DNA of 64,000 nucleotides from Amycolatopsis umgeniensis (GCF_014205155.1 NZ_JACHMX010000001.1:806001-870000); one strand, 5' to 3'. Positions 50,335-59,710 are shown, numbered from the stretch's first letter. Made by a program: numbers and translations. Notes: generated by a model from the sequence alone, not told the origin.

Positions 50335-51933
50335 ATGTCTGAGACTCCCCGAAACAGCAGGTCTCAAGCCTATCGTCGGCTCAGCCTGGCCGAGAAGCAC
50401 GACAACTTCGTCAACCGGTACTCGCGGCGGACCCTGTTCCGGGTGGGCGCGATGAGCGGCGCGGCGCTCACCATCGGCGGCGTCCTCCAGCCTGGCACCG
50501 CGATGGCCTCGCCAGGACCGACCGTGTTGCTCAACGCCGACAAGGTCGCGGGTTCGGCGCTCCGGCCGTTCGGGAGGCATATCGCCTATGGGGCCGACCC
50601 GTCCCAGCAGGTCGTGGTCTCCTGGCAGGTGCCCGCGGCGGTCACCGCGCCGTTCATCCGGATCGGCACGGTCCCCGGCGACTTCAGCCCGCCCATCCAG
50701 GCCGAGGTCCGGGCGCTGACCAGCCAGATGTCCTGGCAGCACCCGGTCGAGGAGGTGCCGCCGAACAGTCCGAAGGCGATCACCCAGTACTACCTCCACG
50801 CCCGGATCGATCGGCTCCTGCCCAACACCACGTACTACTACGTCGTCGGTCACGAAGGCTACGACCCCGCCGCCAGGCTCGGCGAAATGGCGAGTTTCCG
50901 CACCGCTCCGGCCCCGGGCGGCGACGGCACGTTCTCGTTCACCGCGTTCGGCGACCAGGGCGTCGGCTACAACGCCGTCGCGACCAGCAGCCTGATCGCG
51001 GGCCTCGACCCGGCCTTCCACCTCGCCATGGGCGACCTGAGCTACGCCCTCGAGGGCGAGGGCGGGCACCCGGAGGAAGACCAGTACGACGCCCGGCTGT
51101 GGGACTCCTTCTTCGTGCAGAACGAGCCGGTCACCGCCGGGATCCCGTGGATGATGGCGCTCGGCAACCACGAGATGGAGGGCTGGTACTCCGCAGACGG
51201 CTACGGCGGCGTCCGGGCGCGTTTCACCATGCCGGACAACGCCTGGGACGGGTCCACCTGCATCTACTCGTGGCGATACCAGAACGTCGGCCTGGTCAGC
51301 CTCGACGGCAACGACGTCTGCTACAACAGCCCGTCCAATCTGGACTACACCAAGGGCAAGCAGCTCAAGTGGCTCGGCAAGACGCTCGCCGCCTTCCGCG
51401 CCGACCCCACGATCGACTTCATCGTCGTCTACTGCCACCAGTGCACGTATTCCACCTGCCATTCCAACGGCGCCGAACTCGGCGCGCAGAAGGACTGGGG
51501 ACCGCTGTTCGACAAGTACCAGGTGGACCTGGTGCTCAACGGGCACAACCACATCTACGAGCGCACCGACCCCATCCGCGCCGGCAAGTCCGTCAAGAAG
51601 GTGCCCTCGCGCGGGACCACCAACCCGGTCAAGGACGGGACGACCTACATCACCGCGGGCGGCGGTGGCGGCAGCGTCTCCGAGTTCCCCGCTCCCGACA
51701 CCTACCTCGGCCACGAGACCCCCAACGACTCCCCCGTCCCGATGAAGTACTCGGAACGGGACGGTCAGGATCGCACCAAGAAGGTCACCTGGTCCCGTGT
51801 CCGGTTCCGCGGCTACAGCCTGGTCGCTGTCGACGTCATCGCGGGCACGGGCACCACACCGCCCAAAATGGACGTCCGCGCGATCAGCGCCGACGGCACC
51901 CTGGTCGACCAGATCATCGTGCAGCGGTCGTGA
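50335..51933 (+). CDS. Secreted metallophosphatase (purple-acid-phosphatase type)
   Basis: 532 residues. Tat-type signal RYSRRTLFRVGAMSGAALTIGG with a rather long N-region (about 35 residues). A fibronectin-III-like N-terminal domain about 70-190 (QVVVSWQVP..YYVVGHEG), then a calcineurin-like metallophosphoesterase domain about 195-480, with metal-ligand motifs FGDQG, GDLSYA, GNHE and GHNHIYERT. The fourth motif, usually V-x-x-H-x-P, reads VVYCHQCTY, keeping the His but with flanking Cys residues. The ATG is leaderless. Extracellular dephosphorylation for phosphate supply is likely; no clear PHO box was seen, and the promoter instead carries a 21-bp palindrome. Confidence 0.87.
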   Translation: MSETPRNSRSQAYRRLSLAEKHDNFVNRYSRRTLFRVGAMSGAALTIGGVLQPGTAMASPGPTVLLNADKVAGSALRPFGRHIAYGADPSQQVVVSWQVPAAVTAPFIRIGTVPGDFSPPIQAEVRALTSQMSWQHPVEEVPPNSPKAITQYYLHARIDRLLPNTTYYYVVGHEGYDPAARLGEMASFRTAPAPGGDGTFSFTAFGDQGVGYNAVATSSLIAGLDPAFHLAMGDLSYALEGEGGHPEEDQYDARLWDSFFVQNEPVTAGIPWMMALGNHEMEGWYSADGYGGVRARFTMPDNAWDGSTCIYSWRYQNVGLVSLDGNDVCYNSPSNLDYTKGKQLKWLGKTLAAFRADPTIDFIVVYCHQCTYSTCHSNGAELGAQKDWGPLFDKYQVDLVLNGHNHIYERTDPIRAGKSVKKVPSRGTTNPVKDGTTYITAGGGGGSVSEFPAPDTYLGHETPNDSPVPMKYSERDGQDRTKKVTWSRVRFRGYSLVAVDVIAGTGTTPPKMDVRAISADGTLVDQIIVQRS

Positions 51934-52115
51934 CCCGGCGGCGGGACCGCATCGACCGGAAAGCCGGTCCGCCTCGGCCGATCGGCCGGTATCCGAACAT
52001 CAGGTCCGGCCCGGTTTCCGAAGCGCGGAAACGGTTTCCGTGCGGTCCGCCGCTGTTACGAGTTCATGACAAGAACGAGACGGGACAACGATGATCGTCT
52101 CTGAACATCGACACC

Positions 52116-52925
52116 ATGTTCGACGACGAACGAACCAGGCCGATCGCCGTTCCCGGTGCGAACCGGCGACTCCGCCTCCGTGTGACGGTGCTGATCGCTT
52201 TCCTGGTCGTCACCGGAATCCTCGGTTACGTGATCTTCCAGGCCAACGCGGAAAGCCGCCCGGCACCGGAAAGACGAGCCGCCACCGTGGTCTTCGACCG
52301 TACGTCGGGCGATCAGGTGATCGACGACGCGGGTTCGGAGAGGTTCCGCACGGCTTCGGTGGTGAAACTGTTCATCGCACTGGACGCCGTCACCCACAAG
52401 CCGAGCAAAGCCGACGAGGTCCAGCTTTACCGGATGCTGGCGAAAAGCGACGACGCCATCGCCAACACCCTCTGGGCCAGGAACGGCGGGCCGGCGATCG
52501 TGACCAGGACGGTGGCCGCCGCCGGGTTGAAGAACACCTCCGCGCCCGCCGACCCGGGCCGCTGGGGCGACACCCTGTCCACCGCGGACGACATCGCCCT
52601 GGTGTACCGGCACATCCTCAAACTGCCGAAGGCCAAGCGAAACGCGCTCATCAAGCCGCTGCGGGAGGCGCCGCGGCGTGCGGCCGACGGATTCGACCAG
52701 CACTTCGGCATCCCCTCGGCCTTCCAGGACCGGCCGTGGGCCGTGAAACAGGGCTGGGCGTCCGGACGAGGCGCCGTGGACGCGCACACGACCGGGCTCG
52801 TCGGGGCGGGCGACCGCTACGTCGTCGTCATCCTGTCCAGTTTCGCCGAAGGCACCGACCTCGGGGCGGCGACGGCGATGACTACCTCGACGGCCGTTTC
52901 CCTGGCTCTCCGTCTGGAAAAGTGA
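52116..52925 (+). CDS. Membrane-anchored beta-lactamase-fold serine hydrolase
   Basis: 269 residues with one N-terminal transmembrane helix (VTVLIAFLVVTGILGYVIF, about 24-42) and an extracytoplasmic class A beta-lactamase-like domain. The S-x-x-K motif is ASVVK (Ser about 80, Lys 83), the SDN equivalent is SDD, and the K-T/S-G equivalent is KQGW. No Glu166-containing omega loop could be assigned with confidence, so true beta-lactamase activity is doubtful; a DD-peptidase-like or non-catalytic cell-wall role is as likely. Its 3' end overlaps the convergent MerR gene by 44 bp. Confidence 0.78.
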   Translation: MFDDERTRPIAVPGANRRLRLRVTVLIAFLVVTGILGYVIFQANAESRPAPERRAATVVFDRTSGDQVIDDAGSERFRTASVVKLFIALDAVTHKPSKADEVQLYRMLAKSDDAIANTLWARNGGPAIVTRTVAAAGLKNTSAPADPGRWGDTLSTADDIALVYRHILKLPKAKRNALIKPLREAPRRAADGFDQHFGIPSAFQDRPWAVKQGWASGRGAVDAHTTGLVGAGDRYVVVILSSFAEGTDLGAATAMTTSTAVSLALRLEK

Positions 52926-53517
52926 CTTCGACGGCGTTCTCGACAGTCGTTCTGAAAGCGCTTACAAGAAGCTCGGCGAAACAGGCCAGCGGAGCGGCCG
53001 AAACACCTCCTGTCTGCGCCTTAAGCGCGGCCAGCTGCTCGCCCGCCAGCGGGGCGACCCGGTCCATGAACTGCCCCAGGAGCCGCAGCGCCGCGACAGG
53101 AGGGATCCCGGCCCCGGCGAGGTCCGCCACCGCACGCGAGATGGACGGGCGCACGACGGCGGGCTCCCCCGCGCCGTCCCGGCCGAGTACCCCGTGCCGC
53201 TCCAGGCAGCGGGCGACGGCGGGCTGGTCGCGGGCGAGGTCGGCCATCGCCGCTTCCAGCCGATCGCCGCCGTCCACTGTGGTCGTTCCGAGCATCGCGG
53301 CGATGGACACCAGGTTGAAGCCCTGTTTCTGCAGCATCGTGATGCGCCGGAGGCGCCGCAAATGGACCGGACCGTAGTAGGCGGACCTGCCGTGACGGGC
53401 CGGCGGCGGCAGCAAACCTCTCGTCTGATGCGCCCGGATATTGCGCGCCGACATGCCGACGATCGTGGACAGGTCTTCGATCGTGTATCCGGCCGGTCGC
53501 GACGAAAAGGGCTTCAC
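52882..53517 (-). CDS. MerR-family regulator
   Basis: 211 residues from a probably leaderless GTG 53517 (TAAGCT 7 nt upstream, no ribosome site). N-terminal MerR winged helix about 7-75 (YTIEDLSTIVGMSARNIRAHQTRGLLPPPARHGRSAYYGPVHLRRLRRITMLQKQGFNLVSIAAML). The C-terminal 130 residues are helical and unlike metal-binding MerR proteins; they contain only one Cys (ACFAEL), so a metal sensor is unlikely. Convergent with the serine hydrolase gene, with overlapping 3' ends. No target is obvious nearby. Confidence 0.82.
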   Translation of the reverse strand: MKPFSSRPAGYTIEDLSTIVGMSARNIRAHQTRGLLPPPARHGRSAYYGPVHLRRLRRITMLQKQGFNLVSIAAMLGTTTVDGGDRLEAAMADLARDQPAVARCLERHGVLGRDGAGEPAVVRPSISRAVADLAGAGIPPVAALRLLGQFMDRVAPLAGEQLAALKAQTGGVSAAPLACFAELLVSAFRTTVENAVEVTFPDGEPGKRPSR

Positions 53518-53787
53518 GCCGATCAGCTTAACCAATGGTCGGATGAGTACACCATGAAGCCGGTGCAATGGTGACGGGACCGTCAACCGATCCCCGGTCG
53601 TCGAATGCCGGATTTGGGGAGTTCACTACCTGTCGATTACTCCAGTCAGGCGATCTTGGTAGGCCGAGGACTTCCCTGCCGTTTAAATGCAGCTAAGACA
53701 TCCGATGTCTGACTCTGTCACCGCCCGCGGAGCGCCGCTGAACCCGATGGCTGGTCGTCAAAGTTTCAACCTTTACCGGGAGGTTTC

Positions 53788-54651
53788 ATGTTCTGGAAAC
53801 GGATCGCGGTCGCCGCCGTGGCCGCGACCGGGCTGGCCGCGGCGCTCGTGGTGTCCCATGAGGACACCCAGGCCGTCGCGATACAGCCCGCCGCCGCGAA
53901 AGTACCCGCGTTCGACCACATCGTCCTCGTGATGTTCGAGAACAAGGACTACAAGGAGATCAACGGCAGTTCCAAGGCCCCGTACTTCAACAAACTCGCC
54001 GCACAGGGCGCCAAGTTCACCAAGGCGTACGGGACCACGCACCCCAGCCAGCCGAACTACATCGCCCAGTTCGCCGGCTCGACGCACGGTGTCGACAGCA
54101 ACAAGTGCCAGGATCTGGGGAACAAGGAGAACATCGCGTCCCAGCTGTTCGGGATCGGCAAGACGTTCGTCGGCTACGCGGAAAGCATGCCTTCCGACGG
54201 CTACACGGGCTGCACGAAGGACAAATACGCCCGCAAGCACAACAGCTGGGTCAGCTTCGGCAATGTCCCGGCGTCGGCGAACAAACGGTTCTCGTCGTTC
54301 CCGAGCGACTTCACGAAGCTCCCGCACGTCGCTTTCGTGACCCCGGACCTGTGCAGCGACATGCATGACTGCGCGGTCGACACGGGCGACAAATGGCTGA
54401 AGAAGAACCTCGACGCCTATGCCCAATGGGCGAAGACGCACAACAGTCTCCTGATCGTCAATTTCGACGAAGACAGCGGGACGTCGGTGAACCAGATCTT
54501 CACCACGTTCGTCGGCGCCCACGTGAAGCCGGGCAGCTACAGCGAATCCGTCAACCACTACTCGATCCTCCGCACGATGGAGGCGGCGTTCGGCCTGCCG
54601 GGCATCGCCAACGCGGCGAACAAGTCGCCGATCACGAACGTGTGGCAGTAA
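53788..54651 (+). CDS. Secreted acid phosphatase / phosphoesterase-family protein
   Basis: 287 residues with GGGAGG 7 nt before the ATG. Signal peptide about 1-25 (KRIAVAAVAATGLAAALVV). Phosphoesterase family (phospholipase C/AcpA type): N-terminal metal-site segment FDHIVLVMFENKDY, then YGTTHPSQPNYIAQFAGSTHGV, and the acidic VNFDEDSG plus NHYSILRTMEAAFGLPG, all landmarks of the family. Cys pairs (NKCQDLG, TGCTKD, DLCSDMHDC) suggest disulphides. Likely hydrolyses phosphate esters outside the cell. Upstream 53518-53787 is non-coding, with one weak PHO-box-like half only. A strong hairpin follows. Confidence 0.85.
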   Translation: MFWKRIAVAAVAATGLAAALVVSHEDTQAVAIQPAAAKVPAFDHIVLVMFENKDYKEINGSSKAPYFNKLAAQGAKFTKAYGTTHPSQPNYIAQFAGSTHGVDSNKCQDLGNKENIASQLFGIGKTFVGYAESMPSDGYTGCTKDKYARKHNSWVSFGNVPASANKRFSSFPSDFTKLPHVAFVTPDLCSDMHDCAVDTGDKWLKKNLDAYAQWAKTHNSLLIVNFDEDSGTSVNQIFTTFVGAHVKPGSYSESVNHYSILRTMEAAFGLPGIANAANKSPITNVWQ

Positions 54652-54661
54652 TCGGGTGAAC

Positions 54662-54696
54662 CCCGCGGGCGTGTCCACAGTGGACGCGCCCGCGGG
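54662..54696. terminator. GC-rich hairpin terminator
   Basis: CCCGCGGGCG (54662-54671) pairs with CGCCCGCGGG (54687-54696), extended inward by GTCCAC/GTGGAC. Placed 11 nt past the phosphatase stop and 10 nt before the MFS gene. Confidence 0.75.
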
Positions 54697-54705
54697 CGGG
54701 GAAGG

Positions 54706-55977
54706 GTGGTTCGACGCGTGTACCTGTCCACGATCGGCCGCCGGGAGCATCCCGGCGGCGTGTCCAAGAAGTCGTTCGCCCTCCTGGGCGGGAACGTCTT
54801 CGCCCTCGGCACCGTCAGCCTCGTCACGGACGTCTCCTCGGAGATGGTGACGGCCGTGCTGCCGGTGTACCTGGTGCTCGGGCTGCACCTCGGCCCGGCG
54901 GCGTACGGCGTGGTCGACGGCCTCTACACCGGCGCGACCGCGCTGCTGCGCCTCGTCGGCGGTTACGTCGCGGACCGGGTGCGGCGGCGCAAGGCCGTCG
55001 CGGGGCTGGGCTACGCGATGTCGGCGGTGGCGAAACTGGGGCTCGTGGCCGTGGGGTCTTCGGCGGCCGCGATCGGCGTTGTGCTGACCGCGGACCGGAC
55101 GGGCAAGGGCCTGCGGACCGCGCCCCGCGACGCGCTGATCACGCTGTCCGCGCCGGAGCACATGCTGGGCCGCGCGTTCGGGGTGCACCGGGCGATGGAC
55201 AGCGTCGGCGCGTTCCTCGGCCCGCTCGTCGCGGTCGCGGTGCTGGCCTTCGTCGGCTCGTCGACCGGGATCGAAGGCTTCGACGCGGTGTTCGTGACCA
55301 GTTTCTGCATCGCCGCGGCCGGGGTGCTGCTGCTGGCGTTGTTCGTCCGCGACCACCGCGCGCCCAAACCGCCGTCGGGGACCGTGTCCTTACGGGCGGC
55401 GGCCGGGCTCCTGCGGGGCACCGGCGTGCGACGGCTGCTGATCGCCGCCTGCGTCCTGGGCATGGCGACCATCGGCGACGGTTTCGTGTACCTCCTGCTG
55501 CAGGACAAGGAGGACATCGCCACCGGCTGGTTCCCGCTGCTGGCAGTCGGCACGAACCTGGGCTATCTGGTGCTGGCCGCACCGCTCGGCGCGCTGGCCG
55601 ACCGGATCGGCAGGCTGCCGGTGATGCTCGCGGGCTACGGCGCGCTGATCGCCGTCTACCTGCTGCTGCTCAGCCCGCTGACCGGCTGGGCGCTGTTCGC
55701 GCTCACCCTCGGCCTGTACGGCGTGTTCTACGCGGCGACCGACGGCGTGCTGATGGCGCTGGCCGGGCCGTTGCTGCCCGAGGCCTTGCGCACCACCGGG
55801 ATCGCGATCGTGCAGAGCGGGCAGGCGCTCGCCTACTTCGCCTCGTCCGTCCTTTTCGGACTCTCATGGCAGTTCTGGGGTGCGACCACGGCGATAGCGA
55901 TCGCCGCGGGCACGGTGCTCGCCGCCGTCGCCGCCACCTTCGTTCTCTTGGCTCCCCGCAGGAAGGCACGACCGTGA
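54706..55977 (+). CDS. MFS transporter
   Basis: 423 residues with about 12 helices. Start is either GTG 54706 or GTG 54718; GAAGG (54701-54705) is too close to the first and rather far from the second. Signature loops: VADRVRRRKAVAG after helix 2 and RTGKGLRTAPRDALI, which is characteristic of a subfamily found beside metal and drug resistance genes. It overlaps the following beta-propeller gene as GTGA, so the two are coupled. The substrate is unknown. Confidence 0.8.
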   Translation: MVRRVYLSTIGRREHPGGVSKKSFALLGGNVFALGTVSLVTDVSSEMVTAVLPVYLVLGLHLGPAAYGVVDGLYTGATALLRLVGGYVADRVRRRKAVAGLGYAMSAVAKLGLVAVGSSAAAIGVVLTADRTGKGLRTAPRDALITLSAPEHMLGRAFGVHRAMDSVGAFLGPLVAVAVLAFVGSSTGIEGFDAVFVTSFCIAAAGVLLLALFVRDHRAPKPPSGTVSLRAAAGLLRGTGVRRLLIAACVLGMATIGDGFVYLLLQDKEDIATGWFPLLAVGTNLGYLVLAAPLGALADRIGRLPVMLAGYGALIAVYLLLLSPLTGWALFALTLGLYGVFYAATDGVLMALAGPLLPEALRTTGIAIVQSGQALAYFASSVLFGLSWQFWGATTAIAIAAGTVLAAVAATFVLLAPRRKARP

Positions 55978-56966
55978 ACACCCGCACCCGCGTCCTGATC
56001 GCCGTCACCGGAGTACTCACGCTGGCCGCGGCCGCCGTGATCTACGTCGGAGTGGCGGGAGCGCGCAACCAGGACACCGCGTCGGCGGGCACCAGCGGTG
56101 CCGTCACCCTCGACGGCCCGCGGTTGCTCTTCCGCAGCACCGCCGACGCCGACCGCGGGCACGTGTCCAGCGTCGCGGCGGCCGATCCGGGCGGGGCTCG
56201 GGCGGTGTCGAACCTGTCCTGCAGCCGGGTCTACGCGGCGGGCGGCACCGGCATCTGCCTGCGCCCGGAGAGCGGGCTGACCACCTATCAGCTGGCCGTA
56301 CTCGACGGCCGTCTCACGGTCACGCAGGAGATCCCGCTGGTCGGTTTGCCCAACCGGGCCCGCGTCTCGGCCGACGGCCGCCGTCTCGCGTGGACGGTGT
56401 TCGTCACCGGCGATTCCTACAACGGCGGCCGGTTCTCCACCCGCGCCGGCACGCTCGACCTCACCACCGACAACGTCGAGGGCACGCTCGAGGACTTCGC
56501 CGTGACCGTGGACGGCAAGCCCTACAAGGCGGCCGACTTCAACTTCTGGGGCGTGACCTTCACCCGGGACCCGGACCGGTTCTACGCCACCATGTCCACC
56601 GGCTCCCACCGCTACCTCGTCGAAGGCGACGCCAAGGCCCGCACCGCCAGGACGGTGCGGGACAACGTCGAATGCCCGTCGCTGTCCCCCGACGAGACCC
56701 GCATCGCCTACAAGTCCGCCATCGACGGCGATCCCGCCAAGGGCTGGCGGGTCTCGGTGCTCGACCTCGCGAGCGGCACCGTGACGCCGCTGGCCGAGAC
56801 CCGGAGCGTCGACGACCAGCCGGCCTGGCTCGACGACCACACCGTCGGCTACGCCCTCCCCCGCACGCAAGGACATTCCGACGTCTGGGCCGTTCCCGCC
56901 GACGGTACGGGGGCACCGCGCCTGCTCATCCCGGAGGCCGAATCGCCCGCTGCTCTACGCTCCTGA
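55974..56966 (+). CDS. Exported TolB-like beta-propeller protein
   Basis: 330 residues from GTG 55974, with AGGAAGG 7 nt upstream and the start overlapping the MFS stop. One N-terminal hydrophobic helix (VLIAVTGVLTLAAAAVIYVGVAG, about 6-28) anchors or exports it. The rest contains repeated blades of the WD40/TolB PD40 type: ARVSADGRRLAWTVF, CPSLSPDETRIAYKSA, QPAWLDDHTVGYAL, each followed by a short acidic turn. Such proteins often act as extracytoplasmic binding or scaffold partners. Coupling to the MFS gene suggests a transport-associated function, inferred only from context. Confidence 0.8.
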   Translation: MNTRTRVLIAVTGVLTLAAAAVIYVGVAGARNQDTASAGTSGAVTLDGPRLLFRSTADADRGHVSSVAAADPGGARAVSNLSCSRVYAAGGTGICLRPESGLTTYQLAVLDGRLTVTQEIPLVGLPNRARVSADGRRLAWTVFVTGDSYNGGRFSTRAGTLDLTTDNVEGTLEDFAVTVDGKPYKAADFNFWGVTFTRDPDRFYATMSTGSHRYLVEGDAKARTARTVRDNVECPSLSPDETRIAYKSAIDGDPAKGWRVSVLDLASGTVTPLAETRSVDDQPAWLDDHTVGYALPRTQGHSDVWAVPADGTGAPRLLIPEAESPAALRS

Positions 56967-56968
56967 CC

Positions 56969-57514
56969 ATGAGGGCCGCGCTGCTGATCGTCGACATGCA
57001 GGAAATGCTCGTTCCCCTGGTCTGGCGCGGTGAGGAACTGGCGTCCCGGATCGCCGCGCTGGCGCGCGAAGCCCGCGCCCACGGCGTTCCGGTGATCGCG
57101 CTCCGGCAGATCGGCGCCTCCGGCACGGACTTCGACCCCGCGTCACCGGGCACCCGGCTCAGCCCGCTGCTCGGCCTCGAACCGGTCGACGTGGTGGTCG
57201 ACAAAACGGCGACGGATTCCTTCTACCGCACCGGGCTGGCAGGCTTGCTCGTCGACCGCGGCGTGGACACCGTGGTGCTGACCGGGCTCGCGACCGACTA
57301 CTGCGTCGACGCGACCGCCCGGTCCGCGCAGAGCCACGGTCTGGACGTCGTGCTGGTCGGCGACGGTCACGCGCCCTCGTCCGACGGCGATCCCGTCGCC
57401 GGTCTGACCGCCGAGCAGGTCATCGCCCGGCACAACCTGATCCTGGGCACGGCGATCCACCCCGGCGGGCGGCTGCGCGTGGTTCCCGCGGCGGAGGTCG
57501 CGTTCACCGGCTGA
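56969..57514 (+). CDS. Isochorismatase-family cysteine hydrolase
   Basis: 181 residues. Cysteine-hydrolase triad: Asp9 in LLIVDMQ, Lys in VVDKTATDSFYRTGL, Cys112 in LATDYCVDATARSA, followed by the family's cis-peptide region before it (VLTGLATDYC). Close to nicotinamidase-like and isochorismatase-like hydrolases. A -10-like TACGCT (56956-56961) lies 7 nt before the ATG, within the end of the previous gene, suggesting an internal leaderless promoter. The actual amide substrate is not apparent. Confidence 0.85.
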   Translation: MRAALLIVDMQEMLVPLVWRGEELASRIAALAREARAHGVPVIALRQIGASGTDFDPASPGTRLSPLLGLEPVDVVVDKTATDSFYRTGLAGLLVDRGVDTVVLTGLATDYCVDATARSAQSHGLDVVLVGDGHAPSSDGDPVAGLTAEQVIARHNLILGTAIHPGGRLRVVPAAEVAFTG

Positions 57515-57542
57515 GCGGGCGTGCTCGTAGGATCGGCCAGTC

Positions 57543-58055
57543 ATGATCACGAACTTCCTGCTCGACCACTCCGCCCTCGTGCCGGTGGCGATCCTGCTGG
57601 TCGCGCTCGTCTGCGCCGTCCTCGGTCACCTGTTCGCGGGCAGGCACCGGATCCTGTGGACCCTCACCGGGGTGTCCCTGGTGCCGGTCTTCGCGCTGAC
57701 GCTGGTTCCCGCCGGCCGCACGATCGACGAGGTCGGGTGCACGGTCCAGTTCTCCCTGCCCACGCTCGGCGCGGTGGAACTCCTGGCCAACGTCGCGCTG
57801 TTCCTGCCTCCGGTGTACTTCGCCGCGCTGGCGTCCCGGCGCCCGCTGACGATGCTCGTGGCGGGCTCGGCGCTGTCCGCGGTGGTCGAGACCCTGCAGG
57901 CGCTCGTACCCGCGATCGGCCGCGCCTGCGACACCAACGACTGGCTGATGAACACCCTCGGCGGGGTCCTCGGGTTACTCCTCGCGCTCGGTACGGCGTG
58001 GCTGGTGGACCGCCGTGCTCAGTCCGGCAGTTCGACGGGCGCGATGTCGTCGTAG
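57543..58055 (+). CDS. VanZ-like membrane protein
   Basis: 170 residues, four to five transmembrane helices. VanZ-family pattern: LVPVFALTLVP after helix 2, VELLANVALFLPPVYFAAL, LSAVVETLQALVPAIGRACDTNDWLMNTLGGVLGLLL with the typical E-T-x-Q and D-x-x-D-x-x-x-N-T-L-G segment. TAGGAT (57528-57533) 9 nt before the ATG suggests a (near-)leaderless promoter. The role of VanZ proteins is unclear; the original one raises teicoplanin resistance. The 3' end overlaps the convergent davB gene by 37 bp. Confidence 0.82.
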   Translation: MITNFLLDHSALVPVAILLVALVCAVLGHLFAGRHRILWTLTGVSLVPVFALTLVPAGRTIDEVGCTVQFSLPTLGAVELLANVALFLPPVYFAALASRRPLTMLVAGSALSAVVETLQALVPAIGRACDTNDWLMNTLGGVLGLLLALGTAWLVDRRAQSGSSTGAMSS

Positions 58056-59710
58056 ACGTCGCCCGGTCCCGGGTTCGCCGGGTCCGTCTCGCCGCCGAAA
58101 TGGTGCAGGACGCCCCACACCGCGTTGAGCGCCGTCTGGACCGCGCCTTCCGCCCAGCCCGCCGTCCACGAAACGTCGTCGCCCGCCAGGAAAAGGCCGC
58201 GATGACGCTCTTCCAGCCGGTCCTGCATGAAATGCGTGAACAGCCGGTGCTGGTAGCGGTAGTGGCCGGGAAGGTTGGCCTTGAACGCGCCCATGAAATG
58301 CGGTTCGGCCTCCCACGAGACGGTCACCGGATCGCCGATGATGTGCCGCCGGACGTCGACGCCCGGATAGATCTCCTTCAGCGACTGAAGCATCACCTCG
58401 ACCCGTTCGGACACCGAGAGCGGCAGCCACTTCAGCGAATCGTCGGCCCAGGTGTAGGACAGGCAGATCACCGCGGGCGCGTCCGGATCGTCGCCGAGCA
58501 GGTAGGTGCCGCGGGGCATGCGGTCGGTGAGCGTCATGCTCATCGTGTCGCGGCCGGTCTCCGGATCCTTGTCCAGCCAGAACGGCCGGTCCACCGGGAC
58601 GAAGACCTTCGAGGACTCCATGTAGTGCGTGCGCTCGATCGCCGTCCAGTGGTCGATCGGGAACAGCGCCTCGTCGCATTCGATCTTCGACAGCAGCATC
58701 CAGCTCTGCGCGGTGAACACCGCCGCCGGATACGTACGGATTCGGCCTTCGGTGTCGGTCACGGTGATGTTGTTCGGCGCGGTGCGGTGCAGCCGGGCGA
58801 CTCCGGGGTTCGGCCCGCCGCCGTGCAGCGAGCTCAGACTCGTTCCCGGGGGCCAGAACGCGATGTCCTCGGGCGCGTGTTCCCACAGCCGCAACGGAAG
58901 CTGCCTGCTGCCGCCCGCGATGCTGCGGTGCTCGTCGTCGGCGCCGGTGTAGACCACGCGCAGGATTTCCAGGATGGAGTTCGGGAAGTCGGTGTCCCAG
59001 CCGCCGGTGCCGAAGCCGACCTGGCCGAAGATCTCGCGGTCGCGGAACGAGGCGAACGCGGGTGACTGGCAGAGGAAGCCGTAGAAGGTCTGGTCGTCCA
59101 GCCGCGGCACGAGTTCGTTCCACAGCCGCTTGATGGTCTTCGTGTCGCGCTCGCGGATCGCGGTCTGCATCTCGGCGAACGCGGCCTGCTCGGCCAACGT
59201 GCTGTCCCAGGCGGCCGCGACCTTGCCGAAGACCGCGGGCAACTCGTCCGCCGTGCGGGCGTAGTGGCTCTCCCCTTTGAGATCGACGACGGTGCTCGGC
59301 GTTCCCGGTGCCAGCGGGTTCGGGAACGGAGTGGTCTCCAGGCCGACCTTGTCGATGTAGTGGAACAGCGCGGTGGACGCGGGCGGGAAGCGCATCGCGC
59401 CCATCTCCGCGACGACGTCGTCCGGGCAGCCGGGGAAGTTCACCGTGCGCAGGCGGCCACCGATTTCGGCGATCTCGTAGACGACCGGGCGCAGACCCAG
59501 CTTCATCAGTTCGTACGCGGTGACGATGCCCGAGAGGCCGCCGCCGATCACCGCCACCTCGGTGCCGTGCCGCTCGGCCGGAAGGGAGCCGAGTCCGGCG
59601 GGGTGGGCGAGAAAGTCGTCGTAGGCGAACGGGAAATCGGGGCCGAACATGGTGATCGGACGGCCCGCGGGCTCGTCGTGGTGGATCGCTGTCGGGAGGG
59701 CGGAGGTCAT
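58019..59710 (-). CDS. davB: L-lysine 2-monooxygenase (flavin amine-oxidase family)
   Basis: 563 residues, the size of Pseudomonas DavB (about 560), with strong resemblance in family blocks: FGPDFPFAYDDFLAHPAGLGSLP, the FAD motif VAVIGGGLSGIVTAYELMKLGLRPVVYE (about 53-80), GQVGFGTGGWDTDFPNS, PGTSLSSLHGGGP, GDPVTVSWEAEPHF and the FAD C-terminal motif FLAGDDVSWTAGWAEGAVQTALNAVWG. DavB converts L-lysine with O2 to 5-aminovaleramide. Related tryptophan and phenylalanine 2-monooxygenases are possible alternatives, but the partner gene is a DavA-type amidase. The ATG overlaps the davA stop (ATGA). Confidence 0.9.
   Translation of the reverse strand: MTSALPTAIHHDEPAGRPITMFGPDFPFAYDDFLAHPAGLGSLPAERHGTEVAVIGGGLSGIVTAYELMKLGLRPVVYEIAEIGGRLRTVNFPGCPDDVVAEMGAMRFPPASTALFHYIDKVGLETTPFPNPLAPGTPSTVVDLKGESHYARTADELPAVFGKVAAAWDSTLAEQAAFAEMQTAIRERDTKTIKRLWNELVPRLDDQTFYGFLCQSPAFASFRDREIFGQVGFGTGGWDTDFPNSILEILRVVYTGADDEHRSIAGGSRQLPLRLWEHAPEDIAFWPPGTSLSSLHGGGPNPGVARLHRTAPNNITVTDTEGRIRTYPAAVFTAQSWMLLSKIECDEALFPIDHWTAIERTHYMESSKVFVPVDRPFWLDKDPETGRDTMSMTLTDRMPRGTYLLGDDPDAPAVICLSYTWADDSLKWLPLSVSERVEVMLQSLKEIYPGVDVRRHIIGDPVTVSWEAEPHFMGAFKANLPGHYRYQHRLFTHFMQDRLEERHRGLFLAGDDVSWTAGWAEGAVQTALNAVWGVLHHFGGETDPANPGPGDVYDDIAPVELPD

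Noticed and set aside
53616..53640. PHO box upstream of the secreted acid phosphatase
   Set aside because: Only one half (GTTCAC) resembles the 11-bp direct repeat; the second half is too degenerate to claim.
57521..59065. Plus-strand frame running through VanZ and into the davB region
   Set aside because: Out of frame with VanZ and antisense to a well-conserved davB gene.
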